Assembly (NCBI GenBank): GCA_946407765.1 | Contig: CAMJPD010000004.1 | Span: forward strand, 1-50,857 | Reading direction: 5' to 3' | DNA length: 50,857 bases | DNA from: an uncultured Lachnospiraceae bacterium | GTDB taxonomy: Bacteria; Bacillota; Clostridia; Lachnospirales; Lachnospiraceae | Part shown: positions 9,517 to 18,042 of the stretch, in pieces | Position numbering within the stretch: the stretch's first letter is position 1 | Layout: each line of letters starts with the position of its first letter | Notes under the pieces: model-generated | Databases searched by the model: none | What the model saw: the letters and a program-made list of their open reading frames with translations, nothing else | Told to the model about the DNA's origin: nothing | Position numbers and translations under genes: made by a program

Positions 9517-10344
9517 TTAGATTTCTTTTATCTTACTTACATCTATATTTAGATAATTAGCAAATTGGTCAAATGAATTAGAACCTTCTTTAGTATCATG
9601 AAGGAATACTTCTATGTCCGTAGCTTCTTTATAATTTGCACCTAAAATTTCTTTTTCATATTCTTCGTATTGTTTTAATTTATCGATTACATACTCGCTG
9701 CCATCTAAAACTATCTCTGGAGTATATCCAAGTACTTCATATATCTGCTTATCTATTAATGGCAAATGTGTACATGAAAAAAGTAATGCATCAATTTTTT
9801 TATTCTTATATGGTTCAAAAGTTTTCTTAAGTGTATTAAAAAATTCTTCACTTTCAGTTTTCTTAGATTCTATTAGTGGAACTATATTGGAACAAGATAT
9901 AAGTTCAATATTGGCTTTGTGATTATCTTCTATTCTATGCTTATTTTGTATGACGTGCTCGCCACCAAGTGTTGCTGCTGTTGCATAAACTAAGATTGTT
10001 GGGATTTTATTTCTATCGTTCTTATGATTATCGTTATAAATTTCTATTGCATCAAATATTGGTGGATGAATTCCTATTATAGGCATATCATATTCTCTTT
10101 CTATTCTAGGACAAGATGCTGCCGTTGCTGTATTACATGCTATTATTGCTACTTGTGCTCCATGATCTAATAAAAAAGACATTCCTTGTTTAGTATATCT
10201 ATATATATCTAGATTTTCCTTGAGACCATAAGGTGCATTTGCTCTATCTGCATAGTAAACAAAGCTTTTACAATGAGTCTTACTTATTATATTTCTTAAA
10301 ACTGATGATCCACCAAAACCTGAATCAAAAATTCCTACCTTCAT
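9517..10344 (-). CDS. murI: Glutamate racemase
   Basis: Converts L- to D-glutamate for peptidoglycan synthesis. The protein begins MKVGIFDSGFGGSSVL with the conserved DSGxGG loop. The two catalytic cysteines are Cys70 in IIACNTATAAS and Cys191 in LLFSCTHLPLI. YADRANAPYG matches the family YxGD-type substrate loop position, though with Ala-Asp-Arg in place of the common GD(T/N)xRxPYG. At 275 residues it is normal length. The SD is AAAGGTG. It is transcribed away from glnA; the 118-bp gap between them holds the start signals for both. Confidence 0.9.
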   Translation of the reverse strand: MKVGIFDSGFGGSSVLRNIISKTHCKSFVYYADRANAPYGLKENLDIYRYTKQGMSFLLDHGAQVAIIACNTATAASCPRIEREYDMPIIGIHPPIFDAIEIYNDNHKNDRNKIPTILVYATAATLGGEHVIQNKHRIEDNHKANIELISCSNIVPLIESKKTESEEFFNTLKKTFEPYKNKKIDALLFSCTHLPLIDKQIYEVLGYTPEIVLDGSEYVIDKLKQYEEYEKEILGANYKEATDIEVFLHDTKEGSNSFDQFANYLNIDVSKIKEI

Positions 10345-10407
10345 CTAACACCTTTATATATTGTTCTAATTTTATCACAAATAGATATTAAATTGAAATT
10401 AATAATG

Positions 10408-10457
10408 TAGACAATAAAAGGTTTTTGATGTAAAATCTTATTTTAGGTATAGGAGGT
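10408..10457 (+). promoter_or_regulatory. glnA promoter and ribosome-binding site
   Basis: The -35 TAGACA (10408-10413) and -10 TAAAAT (10431-10436) have the ideal 17-bp spacing, each one base from consensus. A strong SD AGGAGGTG starts at 10451, six bases before the glnA ATG. No clear GlnR-type TGTNAN7TNACA operator was seen, so nitrogen control of this promoter cannot be shown by eye. Confidence 0.65.
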
Positions 10458-10462
10458 GTCTT

Positions 10463-11800
10463 ATGGGTAATATTTCAAAAGACGAAATTCTAAAAATTGT
10501 TAAAGAAAAAAATATCGGTCTTGTGCGCTTACAGTTTGTCGACATCGTAGGACAGACAAGAAACATATGCCTTCCTGTAAGTCAACTCCCAAGAGTTTTA
10601 GATAATGGTTGTTCATTCGATGGTTCTTCAATTGAAGGATTTGTTCGTATTGAAGAAGCAGATATGTTTTTAAAACCTGACCTTAATACATTTGCCTTGC
10701 TTCCTGATGAAATTAAGAATGATAAAAAAATTGCAAGAATCATATGTGATGCTTACAACGGAAACGGTGAGCCTTTTGAAGGTGATCCAAGATATATTCT
10801 TAAGAGAACAATAGCTGAGGCAAAGGCGCTTGGATATACTTTCAATGTTGGTCCTGAATTTGAATTTTATCTTTTCGATCTTGATGAGAAAGGTCATGTG
10901 ACAACTCACACTGAAGATAAGGCAGGATATTTTGGTTTTGGTCCAACAGATAAAGGTGAAGAAGCAAGACGCGAAATGATTTTTGAACTTGAGAAGTTTG
11001 GAATTGAAGTTGAAGCTGCTCATCATGAATGTGGTCCAGGTCAGCACGAAATAGATTTTAAATATGGAGAGGCACTATCAACTGCTGATAATGCAATCAC
11101 AGTAAAGAATACAATTAAGAAAGTTGCTGCTGATAATAATCTTGTTGCAACATTTATGCCAAAGCCTGTTTATGGAATTGCAGGAAATGGTATGCATATG
11201 AATATGTCTCTTTCTGATAATTCTGGAAAAAATGTTTTCTATGATGAGAGCGATCCAAATCATCTATCAAAGATTGCTTATCACTTCATGGCTGGAATTA
11301 TTAAACATATAAAGGGCATGACTTTAATATGTAATCCACTTGTAAATTCTTATAAGAGACTTGTTCCTGGTTTTGAAGCTCCTGTAAATATTGCATGGGG
11401 AACAAAAAACAGATCTCCACTTCTTAGAATTCCAAATTCTAGACCTGAGGCAACAAGAGTAGAACTTAGATCACCAGATCCTTCTTGCAATCCATATCTT
11501 TGTTTTGCAGTATGTCTTGCAGCTGGTCTTGATGGTATAAAAAATAAACTTGTATGTCCACCAGCAGTAAATAAAAACATATTTGAAATGTCAGATGCTG
11601 AGATGGTTGATTACAATATAGGTATTCTTCCTCTCTCACTTGAAGCTGCTATAAATGAATTTAAGAACGATCCATTCCTTAAGGATGTTCTCGGTGAGCA
11701 TGTTTATGCTAAGTATTTATATGCAAAATGTGAAGAGTGGAAAGATTTTTCTCAGCATGTAACCAACTGGGAAGTTGACAGATACTTGCATTTATTCTAA
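10463..11800 (+). CDS. glnA: Glutamine synthetase type I (alpha subtype)
   Basis: ATP-dependent ammonia assimilation into glutamine; acts as a cytosolic dodecamer. GS-I signatures are present: the beta-grasp SFDGSSIEGF (51-60), GPEFEFYLF, the Mg-site HHECGPGQHEIDF, the ATP-binding MPKPVYGIAGNGMHMNMSL, and NPLVNSYKRLVPGFEAP. At 445 residues it matches the Bacillus/Clostridium GSI-alpha form and lacks the extra insertion and adenylylation tyrosine region of the beta form. Arg62 follows EGFV exactly as in B. subtilis, where it mediates feedback inhibition. It is a monocistronic plus-strand gene ended by a strong hairpin terminator. No glnR is in the window. Confidence 0.97.
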   Translation: MGNISKDEILKIVKEKNIGLVRLQFVDIVGQTRNICLPVSQLPRVLDNGCSFDGSSIEGFVRIEEADMFLKPDLNTFALLPDEIKNDKKIARIICDAYNGNGEPFEGDPRYILKRTIAEAKALGYTFNVGPEFEFYLFDLDEKGHVTTHTEDKAGYFGFGPTDKGEEARREMIFELEKFGIEVEAAHHECGPGQHEIDFKYGEALSTADNAITVKNTIKKVAADNNLVATFMPKPVYGIAGNGMHMNMSLSDNSGKNVFYDESDPNHLSKIAYHFMAGIIKHIKGMTLICNPLVNSYKRLVPGFEAPVNIAWGTKNRSPLLRIPNSRPEATRVELRSPDPSCNPYLCFAVCLAAGLDGIKNKLVCPPAVNKNIFEMSDAEMVDYNIGILPLSLEAAINEFKNDPFLKDVLGEHVYAKYLYAKCEEWKDFSQHVTNWEVDRYLHLF

Positions 11801-11820
11801 TTTTTCTCAAAATTATATTT

Positions 11821-11850
11821 AAAAAGCACCTGTATAACGGTGCTTTTTTG
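11821..11850 (+). terminator. Bidirectional rho-independent terminator after glnA
   Basis: The stem AAAAAGCACC / GGTGCTTTTT encloses the loop TGTATAAC and is followed by T residues. Because the A/T tracts are symmetric it can also end minus-strand transcripts arriving from the convergent gene ending at 11888. Confidence 0.88.
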
Positions 11851-11887
11851 TTTCAAAAGGCGCTAGATATCCTTACTTCTTAGCTCT

Positions 11888-12442
11888 TTATGATTCTGCT
11901 TGACTATATGTTCTTTCAGCATATGTTTCCGATGTCATTGAATTAATATCTTCTTCCTTTAAAAGTATTAGATCGTCCAACATACCATTTTCGTCTATTA
12001 TGTATTCAAATGTATATACAGTAGTTATATTTTTTCCCGTTATACTTGATAAAATACTGTCTCTTTCTGTACACATAACATCAACAATATTATTCTTAGT
12101 ATAATTGTTGGAAAGTCCCACGTCAATCGTATCGTATTTATTATATTTTTTTATAATCCCACTGGGGGTCTTAAACTTTTCAACGAAATGATTTGACAAT
12201 GGCAACTTATCCCATATTGATTTGTCATAGAATAACATAATTGCCACATCTTCTATTCGAGTGTCAGTTAAGTGTTTAAATTGTAATTCTCCATTTTCTA
12301 TCTTTTCGATTGTACTTCCAATGTATGAATGTTTATATCTTTCATTCCTACTCAGTTTTGTCAAGTGATTGCGAGTAAATATTAAAATTATTATAAGTAC
12401 GATAAGTAGTAAAATTATTTTATGTAATTTTGAGAATTTCAT
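11888..12442 (-). CDS. Hypothetical membrane-anchored protein
   Basis: No family recognised. The 184-residue protein starts with a short basic segment and one hydrophobic helix (KIILLLIVLIIILIF, about 8-22) with no cleavage site, then a hydrophilic domain, so it is probably an N-terminally anchored extracytoplasmic protein. The ATG at 12440-12442 is chosen over an upstream in-frame ATG because GGAGG lies 8 nt before it and it begins one base after the stop of the NlpC/P60-like gene. The two are therefore a translationally linked pair and may act together. Modest similarity to hypothetical partners of secreted peptidases is possible but not shown. Confidence 0.65.
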   Translation of the reverse strand: MKFSKLHKIILLLIVLIIILIFTRNHLTKLSRNERYKHSYIGSTIEKIENGELQFKHLTDTRIEDVAIMLFYDKSIWDKLPLSNHFVEKFKTPSGIIKKYNKYDTIDVGLSNNYTKNNIVDVMCTERDSILSSITGKNITTVYTFEYIIDENGMLDDLILLKEEDINSMTSETYAERTYSQAES

Positions 12443-12443
12443 T

Positions 12444-13625
12444 TTAGTTTCCTCCAACATATCTATACACTCTCGTATAGTATTCTGCGCCATTGTTATT
12501 ATCCATTTTTATTAAATAATCATTAGCTTCGGATTTTTCTACACTAAAATTATATCGTGCTGGGAAATATCTATTGACCTTTCCCCAACCAAAATTATCA
12601 GTGCCATCATTTCCAATATAAATATGCACATGCCCCTGCCTACATATGATATCACCTTTCTCCAGTTTGAAATTTTCATCTATTTTATTTATTTTACTAT
12701 TCGGCAATTGTTCTTTTGAATCGTAAACGACAAATCCGTTTTTCATCATGGCTCCGACAAAGGCCCCTACATTCCTGTAAAATATTTCAGATCCAATCTT
12801 GCTCCATGTTGTCATAGATGTTTTAGCAATACGTGCTACGAACTGCGAATCTATACTATTCAAAATTGTAAATATATATCTTACGCAATCATCCCCTGCC
12901 ATGTTATAGTCCTTACCATCACTTATTAACTTGCATGGATACTGTAATATTCCACCCCTCACATTTATTGCTCCATAATATTCTTTATAATTTGCAATTG
13001 CATTTTCATTTGCTTTTAATATGCTATCATCATCATTCAATTTATCTATTGTTAAATTTGTTTTCTCGCTGGTTATATATTTATAATTCTTCTCAGTTCC
13101 CAATATATTGCCAATAAGGTTTTTTGATTTTAGGTTAATGCTGTTAATATTTTTTTCTCTACCTTCATACTCATTCGCCTTTTCCACTTGTAGTTTTTTG
13201 CAGTAGGTAGGGACGTGGCCAACATACCATTCCCCTATGGACTCGATGGCATTTATGTATTGGTCTCTTGATGGCAATTCCATATCATCATAATCCATGT
13301 ATATATCGTAGCTATTATCAAATACTTTAAAAATATCTAGCCAAAAAGACTTTTTTATTCCTGCATTACAATCACCACAAATAGTATATCCGCTAGCAAT
13401 AATATTGTTGAGCGAGTCTGTTATATATTTTTTATTTTTTTCCTTAGATCGCCCGCCTACACCACAGTCCTTTGAGTGGACCTTTTTTGTGCGAGTGTTT
13501 AATAAATACGTAATTGTCGCATTTGCCTTTATTTTTTCCGTATCAACATTATTTGCAGAGCATCCTATAGCTAGAGCCAATAGAATAATAAATACACTTA
13601 TTAATTTTATACCATTCTTATGCAT
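12444..13625 (-). CDS. Lipoprotein with Cys-rich metal-binding-like motif and NlpC/P60-like cysteine peptidase domain
   Basis: The signal peptide ends in lipobox AIGC (Cys22). Residues about 41-90 read LNTRTKKVHSKDCG followed later by GYTICGDCNAG. This is the 'LNxxTKKFHxxxC...GYxPCxxC' module, related to the Ada-type zinc motif, that occurs at the C-terminus of many secreted Firmicutes proteins; here it is N-terminal. The C-terminal third has the order of an NlpC/P60-like papain fold: AGDDCVRYIF (candidate nucleophile Cys), GDIICRQGHVHIYIG (candidate His), then DNFGWGKV. It may cleave cell-wall peptides or another amide. The first gene of a two-gene unit, with SD GGAG. Peptidase assignment is from motif order only. 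Confidence 0.65.
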   Translation of the reverse strand: MHKNGIKLISVFIILLALAIGCSANNVDTEKIKANATITYLLNTRTKKVHSKDCGVGGRSKEKNKKYITDSLNNIIASGYTICGDCNAGIKKSFWLDIFKVFDNSYDIYMDYDDMELPSRDQYINAIESIGEWYVGHVPTYCKKLQVEKANEYEGREKNINSINLKSKNLIGNILGTEKNYKYITSEKTNLTIDKLNDDDSILKANENAIANYKEYYGAINVRGGILQYPCKLISDGKDYNMAGDDCVRYIFTILNSIDSQFVARIAKTSMTTWSKIGSEIFYRNVGAFVGAMMKNGFVVYDSKEQLPNSKINKIDENFKLEKGDIICRQGHVHIYIGNDGTDNFGWGKVNRYFPARYNFSVEKSEANDYLIKMDNNNGAEYYTRVYRYVGGN

Positions 13626-13688
13626 TATGATTTCTCCATATTATATTTTAACATTCACCATCGTATATAACCTACCAGTAACACAATA

Positions 13689-15005
13689 TTATAGGCAAAT
13701 TATGGCGTAAATTGGGAGGTAGGTAATTGGCTCTGAAGTGGATACGATTTTGCTGTTACTAAGGACATAACCTGACTTAATGTTATAGTTTTTTATTTCG
13801 GACAGATTTGTCATTGCAGTATGCGTGTAATAGTTCTTGCCCGATTTAACTTCTATAGGCACAACAGACAAATTATTATAATCATCAACAAGGAAATCTA
13901 CTTCGCCTTGTTTCTTGCTATCAAAGTAGTATAATGTTTTTCCGTGTGCTTTTAGCTCTGTAGCAATTACAGTTTCATAAACACTGCCTAGATTTATTGA
14001 TTCTATGTTTTCTATTATAGGACTAATATTATTCCCATATAATAAACAGGTCAGCAATCCCACATCATTCATGTATAATTTCAGTAAATTTTTCATGGTT
14101 GATTGCAACAGTGGAAATTTAGGCTCTGATATAGATTTAACTTCTAACGCAATCCCTGAATTAATTAAGTAGTCAAATTCATCTTGATAATCAGCAGACA
14201 CCTTACCGCTTTTGTTTTCTATCGTCTTTAATATTACCCTTTTTTTCTTATTTTCCATATACGATGGAATAAGCTCATATATTCGCTGTATTTTTAATCT
14301 ACTTGCCCTATCGTATTTTGAGCAATCGGTTTTATATAAATTGATTATAGTGTTTTGAATTGTTCGTACTTCTTGTATATTTTTTCTAGCGAGATAAGAA
14401 TTTATGACGTCGGGCATTCCTCCGACAAGTAAATACTTTTTAAACAAATCTAATACTCTATTATGGTCTACTTCTTCTAAAGATTCTCTTTTCAAAATTT
14501 TATCTTTTATAAAATCGATATAGTCGACTCCAACAGCATTTGCCATCATAAATTCTTCAAAATCCAGTGGGTACATCTGCATTATTTCTATGGTTCCTAT
14601 AGGAATTGATGTTATATTGGAGAGTGCTATTCCAAGAAGTGACCCACTAGCAATGAATCTATATTTTCCGTCGTCATTTAAAAATTTAAGTAGGGTTATC
14701 AATTCTGGATACTCCTGAATTTCATCAATGAATATTAATGTATCATTTGATGCTTGCATTTTTTCTCCAGCAATACTGCTAACCCTAATATAAAAATCTT
14801 CAACACTTCTGACATTCGCGAACTCTTTTCTGAGCAATTTGTCTTCAAGCATATTAATCTCAATAAAGTTTTTGAATTTTTCCGCCCCTACCTGACGAAT
14901 AATAAATGTCTTGCCAACTTGTCTGGCACCGTCAACTATAAGAACCTTTTTAGGGTTATCGTCATAGAACTTAGATATTTTATCCTTTATTTTTCTGTAT
15001 AACAT
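13689..15005 (-). CDS. AAA-family ATPase with DUF4143 C-terminal domain
   Basis: Member of the widespread prokaryotic AAA_14/DUF4143 family. Walker A is GARQVGKT (26-33). Walker B is TLIFIDEIQEYP, and sensor-like GSLLGIAL follows. The C-terminal domain carries QGEVDFLV ... VVPIEVKSG, which resembles a PD-(D/E)xK nuclease core, as usual for DUF4143. The biological role is unknown; members are common in accessory regions and some are thought to act in defence or toxin-like loci. At 438 residues it is full length. Upstream lies a 33-bp tandem repeat instead of a clear promoter. It is separated by 63 bp from the next minus-strand gene. Confidence 0.88.
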   Translation of the reverse strand: MLYRKIKDKISKFYDDNPKKVLIVDGARQVGKTFIIRQVGAEKFKNFIEINMLEDKLLRKEFANVRSVEDFYIRVSSIAGEKMQASNDTLIFIDEIQEYPELITLLKFLNDDGKYRFIASGSLLGIALSNITSIPIGTIEIMQMYPLDFEEFMMANAVGVDYIDFIKDKILKRESLEEVDHNRVLDLFKKYLLVGGMPDVINSYLARKNIQEVRTIQNTIINLYKTDCSKYDRASRLKIQRIYELIPSYMENKKKRVILKTIENKSGKVSADYQDEFDYLINSGIALEVKSISEPKFPLLQSTMKNLLKLYMNDVGLLTCLLYGNNISPIIENIESINLGSVYETVIATELKAHGKTLYYFDSKKQGEVDFLVDDYNNLSVVPIEVKSGKNYYTHTAMTNLSEIKNYNIKSGYVLSNSKIVSTSEPITYLPIYAIICL

Positions 15006-15015
15006 AGTCTAATTA

Positions 15016-15145
15016 TGGCATTTTTTCCATAGTTTTTGAAGTGGTTTTTGGCATTTTTTCCATAGATTTTGAGGTCAATTTTGGCATTTTTCCATGGTTT
15101 TCTGGACTATATTAGGCATTTTCCCATAGATTTTGGTAAGGTGGT
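15016..15145. repeat. Four-copy 33-bp tandem repeat upstream of the DUF4143 ATPase
   Basis: Copies begin at 15016, 15049, 15082 and 15114, giving periods of 33, 33 and 32 bp. The core is GGCATTTTTTCCATAG followed by a looser TTTTGAGGT-type tail. The cores are nearly identical while tails diverge. There are no unique spacers of CRISPR kind. The core shares GGCATTTTTT with the 3' arm of the neighbouring terminator. Confidence 0.85.
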
Positions 15146-15150
15146 TTGTG

Positions 15151-15180
15151 AAAATGCCCCGTGAGTACGGGGCATTTTTT
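15151..15180 (-). terminator. Terminator of the ABC importer operon
   Basis: A perfect stem AAAATGCCCC / GGGGCATTTT with loop GTGAGTAC lies 23 bp after the second ATPase gene. It is symmetric in A/T flanks and so could work on either strand. Confidence 0.82.
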
Positions 15181-15202
15181 TATTTAATTCTTTTACTATG
15201 TA

Positions 15203-16312
15203 TTAGATGAGCTGACGTTTGTGGCGTTCTTTCTCTGCTTCCTTATCATCTGCCTCATACCACATTGGTTCTACGAACTTGATGAAACATTCTTCATTTT
15301 GCTCAAAACGAATTCTGTGTGGAGTCTGAACTTTGAGGAGCTGACCACCTATAGGAACAAGATATTCTGTTCTGTCGGTAAGGAAGGTTCTCTTTTCAAT
15401 ATGAGTCTTAAAACCATCTGTTTCTTTAGTAAGTGATATTTCATTAGGTCTTGTGGCAATTACCATCTCATTACTTGCATTAGAAGGAATATTGATATTA
15501 ATGTTTTGATCCATATGTCCCTTAGGATAAACTTTGCCATCTTTAATTACTACTTCAACGAATGTGCTCTCACCAAGGAAATTATGAACAAATCTATTTA
15601 CTGGTTTGTTATATAAATTTTCTGGTGTGTCTATCTGCATAATCTTACCCATGTCACAAACCATCATGCGGTCAGATATAGCCATAGCTTCTGATTGGTC
15701 GTGAGTAACGAAGATGATTGTGAAGTTGAACTTACGCTGAAGAGCTTTTATTTCAAATCTCATACTCTCACGAAGTTTTGGATCAAGATTTGATAATGGC
15801 TCATCAAGAAGCATTACTTTAGGATTTGTAACGATTGCACGAGCAAGTGCTATACGTTGTTGCTGACCACCGCTTAATTCTGATGGATAAACTTTTTCAA
15901 GTCCTGTAAGAGATGTGTGCTTTAGAGCTTCTGCAACCTTCTGATTGATATCCATATTGTTTACTTTCTGTATGCGAAGTGGGAAGGCAACATTTTCAAA
16001 TACATTCATATGTGGCCATACTGCAAATGCTTGGAAAACCATTCCAAGTCCTCTTTTTTCTGGTGGAACATATAAATTCTTGGACTTACTTGATACAAGT
16101 TGACCACATAATTCTATCTCGCCCTCTGATAGGTCTTCAAATCCTGCAATCATTCTTAATGTAGTTGATTTGCCACAACCTGATGGACCAAGGAAAGAAA
16201 AACACTCTCCTTCCTTAACATTTATATTGAAATTATCTACTGCAACTATGTCGCCCATAGTCTTAGTTGAAAATCTCTTAGTTACATTTCTCAATACTAT
16301 CTGATCGCCCAT
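15203..16312 (-). CDS. ABC importer ATPase (FbpC/PotA family), second copy
   Basis: Nucleotide-binding subunit of the adjacent importer. Walker A GPSGCGKST (42-50), Q-loop in GMVFQAFAVWPHM, signature LSGGQQQRIALARA, Walker B VMLLDEPLSNLD and the H-loop FVTHDQSEA are all intact, followed by a C-terminal TOBE-like regulatory domain. At 369 residues it is standard. SD AAGGAG lies at the end of the permease gene, and the ATG is 2 bp after the permease stop. It differs clearly from the other ATPase of this operon, so the two could form a heterodimer. Substrate: ferric iron, phosphonate or polyamine are the family options. Confidence 0.92.
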   Translation of the reverse strand: MGDQIVLRNVTKRFSTKTMGDIVAVDNFNINVKEGECFSFLGPSGCGKSTTLRMIAGFEDLSEGEIELCGQLVSSKSKNLYVPPEKRGLGMVFQAFAVWPHMNVFENVAFPLRIQKVNNMDINQKVAEALKHTSLTGLEKVYPSELSGGQQQRIALARAIVTNPKVMLLDEPLSNLDPKLRESMRFEIKALQRKFNFTIIFVTHDQSEAMAISDRMMVCDMGKIMQIDTPENLYNKPVNRFVHNFLGESTFVEVVIKDGKVYPKGHMDQNININIPSNASNEMVIATRPNEISLTKETDGFKTHIEKRTFLTDRTEYLVPIGGQLLKVQTPHRIRFEQNEECFIKFVEPMWYEADDKEAEKERHKRQLI

Positions 16313-16314
16313 AA

Positions 16315-18039
16315 TTAAACTCCTTTCCTATCTTTAGTTATCTGATTAACAATTGTATTTAATACAACGATCAAACCGATAGTTACTGTTGCAAGTGCTG
16401 CAGCTTGAGGAATCATTCCTGCTTCACGAAGAGAATATATCTGAACGCCGAGTGTTCTTGTGTATGGTCCATAAAGTAAGATTGATGTTGTAACTTCTCT
16501 CATCGCTGGAAGGAAGATAAGGAAGAAACCAGATACCATTGCAGGTCTTATAAGTGGAAGTGTTATATCTGATAAACTTTCTGAGTGAGAAGCACCGCAA
16601 GCTCTTGCTGCTTCTTCTAAGCTATTATTTACTTGAAGAAGTGCTGCACTACTTGTCTTCATAGAGAATGAAAGGTATCTTGCAAGATATGCAACAAGAA
16701 TAATCCATATTGTGTTATATAAATTGATTCCAAATATTCCACCACTCCATGCAAGAATTACACCTATAGATAGAACTGTTCCAGGTATTGCATATGGAAG
16801 CATAGATAAAACTTCAAGAGCACCCTTGCCTTTTGGTTTAATTTTCTGAACTACGTAGGCAATAAGTGTTCCAAGGAACATACAGACGATACCTGCAGTT
16901 ACAGATACAAATAGAGAATTCTTAATTGCATCAACTGTTCCTCCACCTCTAAATAACACTCTTTCATATTGTTCAAATGTAAAATTAGATACACTCAGAG
17001 GAAGTCCATATGCTTTAAGGAATGACATAAGTACTATCATTACAAGTGGAACAACAACTATAAGTATAAGTGTGAATATTGATAGTATGAACAAAGGAAT
17101 CTTGGCACCTCTTAACTTAATAAGAGTTGGTCTCATACTCTTTCCCTTGATGATGTCATAACTTCCTGAAGATAGAATTATATTCTGCAATACAAGTGCA
17201 AGTGATACAACTATAACAAGCATAACTGAAAGTGCTGCACCTTCACGTATGCCTTGGAAATTTCCACCTGCATTGTAAATGATTGCATATATTCTAGTTG
17301 GAAGCGTATATATTCTCTTGGCATAACCAAGAATTGATGGAACACCAAAGTGAGCAAGTGAAGATGTAAGAATAAGAAGTGCTCCTGCACTGATTGCAGG
17401 TTTCATAAGTGGAAGCGTTATCTTTCTAATTACTGTTCCCTGACTTGCACCTGCTATTCTTGCACACTCTTCAAGTGTTGGATCCATTCTCTCTAGTGAT
17501 GAAACTACTTGCATAAATACGAATGGGAAGAAATAACTTACTTCAACGAAGATAATTCCCCAAACTGAATTTATTTCAAACGGCATCTTAGATAGATTAA
17601 ATGTCTGCATAAGGAATCTGTTGAGATATCCTGAACGACTGTTAAGCAACATATCCCATGCCATGGCTCCAAGAAATGGAGGGAACATATATGGAATGTT
17701 GAATAATGCTCTCATAAGTCCCTTGGCTGGAATATCACTTCTACCAAGTAACCATGCATAAAACACACCCATGATTGTTCCAAATATTGTTGCAAAGAAT
17801 GCAATTACTATTGTATTCCACATTGCAGCAAGATTTTTAGTATCTGTCATCTGCCTTATGAACATTGATAATTCAAACTTCCATGTATTTCCTGTCTGGC
17901 TAAAGAATGTGTTGAAAACTATCATGAAAATAGGGATGACAACTATGATAAGTAATAAGATGAAACTTATCAAAGTAATTAATTTATCTACGCTGATTGC
18001 TTTCTTTCCATCAAGGATGGCATAATCTTTATTACCCAT
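16315..18039 (-). CDS. ABC importer fused permease (ferric iron/phosphonate type)
   Basis: A 574-residue membrane protein that fuses two binding-protein-dependent permease domains with about 12 membrane helices, as in FbpB/AfuB/PhnV-type importers. Each half carries the EAA loop that contacts the ATPase: EECARIAGASQGTVIRKITL in the first and EEAARACGASHSESLSDITL in the second. SD AGGAGG overlaps the end of the preceding ATPase gene, and the start is 3 bp after that stop. It pairs with two different ATPases, one encoded on each side. Because both permease halves lie in one chain, a heterodimeric ATPase pair is structurally plausible. Confidence 0.92.
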   Translation of the reverse strand: MGNKDYAILDGKKAISVDKLITLISFILLLIIVVIPIFMIVFNTFFSQTGNTWKFELSMFIRQMTDTKNLAAMWNTIVIAFFATIFGTIMGVFYAWLLGRSDIPAKGLMRALFNIPYMFPPFLGAMAWDMLLNSRSGYLNRFLMQTFNLSKMPFEINSVWGIIFVEVSYFFPFVFMQVVSSLERMDPTLEECARIAGASQGTVIRKITLPLMKPAISAGALLILTSSLAHFGVPSILGYAKRIYTLPTRIYAIIYNAGGNFQGIREGAALSVMLVIVVSLALVLQNIILSSGSYDIIKGKSMRPTLIKLRGAKIPLFILSIFTLILIVVVPLVMIVLMSFLKAYGLPLSVSNFTFEQYERVLFRGGGTVDAIKNSLFVSVTAGIVCMFLGTLIAYVVQKIKPKGKGALEVLSMLPYAIPGTVLSIGVILAWSGGIFGINLYNTIWIILVAYLARYLSFSMKTSSAALLQVNNSLEEAARACGASHSESLSDITLPLIRPAMVSGFFLIFLPAMREVTTSILLYGPYTRTLGVQIYSLREAGMIPQAAALATVTIGLIVVLNTIVNQITKDRKGV

Positions 18040-18042
18040 AAT

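Noticed and set aside
10345..10462. GlnR operator upstream of glnA
   Set aside because: No convincing inverted TGTNA/TNACA pair with correct spacing was found.
15016..15145. CRISPR array
   Set aside because: The units are contiguous with no unique spacers of constant length, and no cas genes are near.
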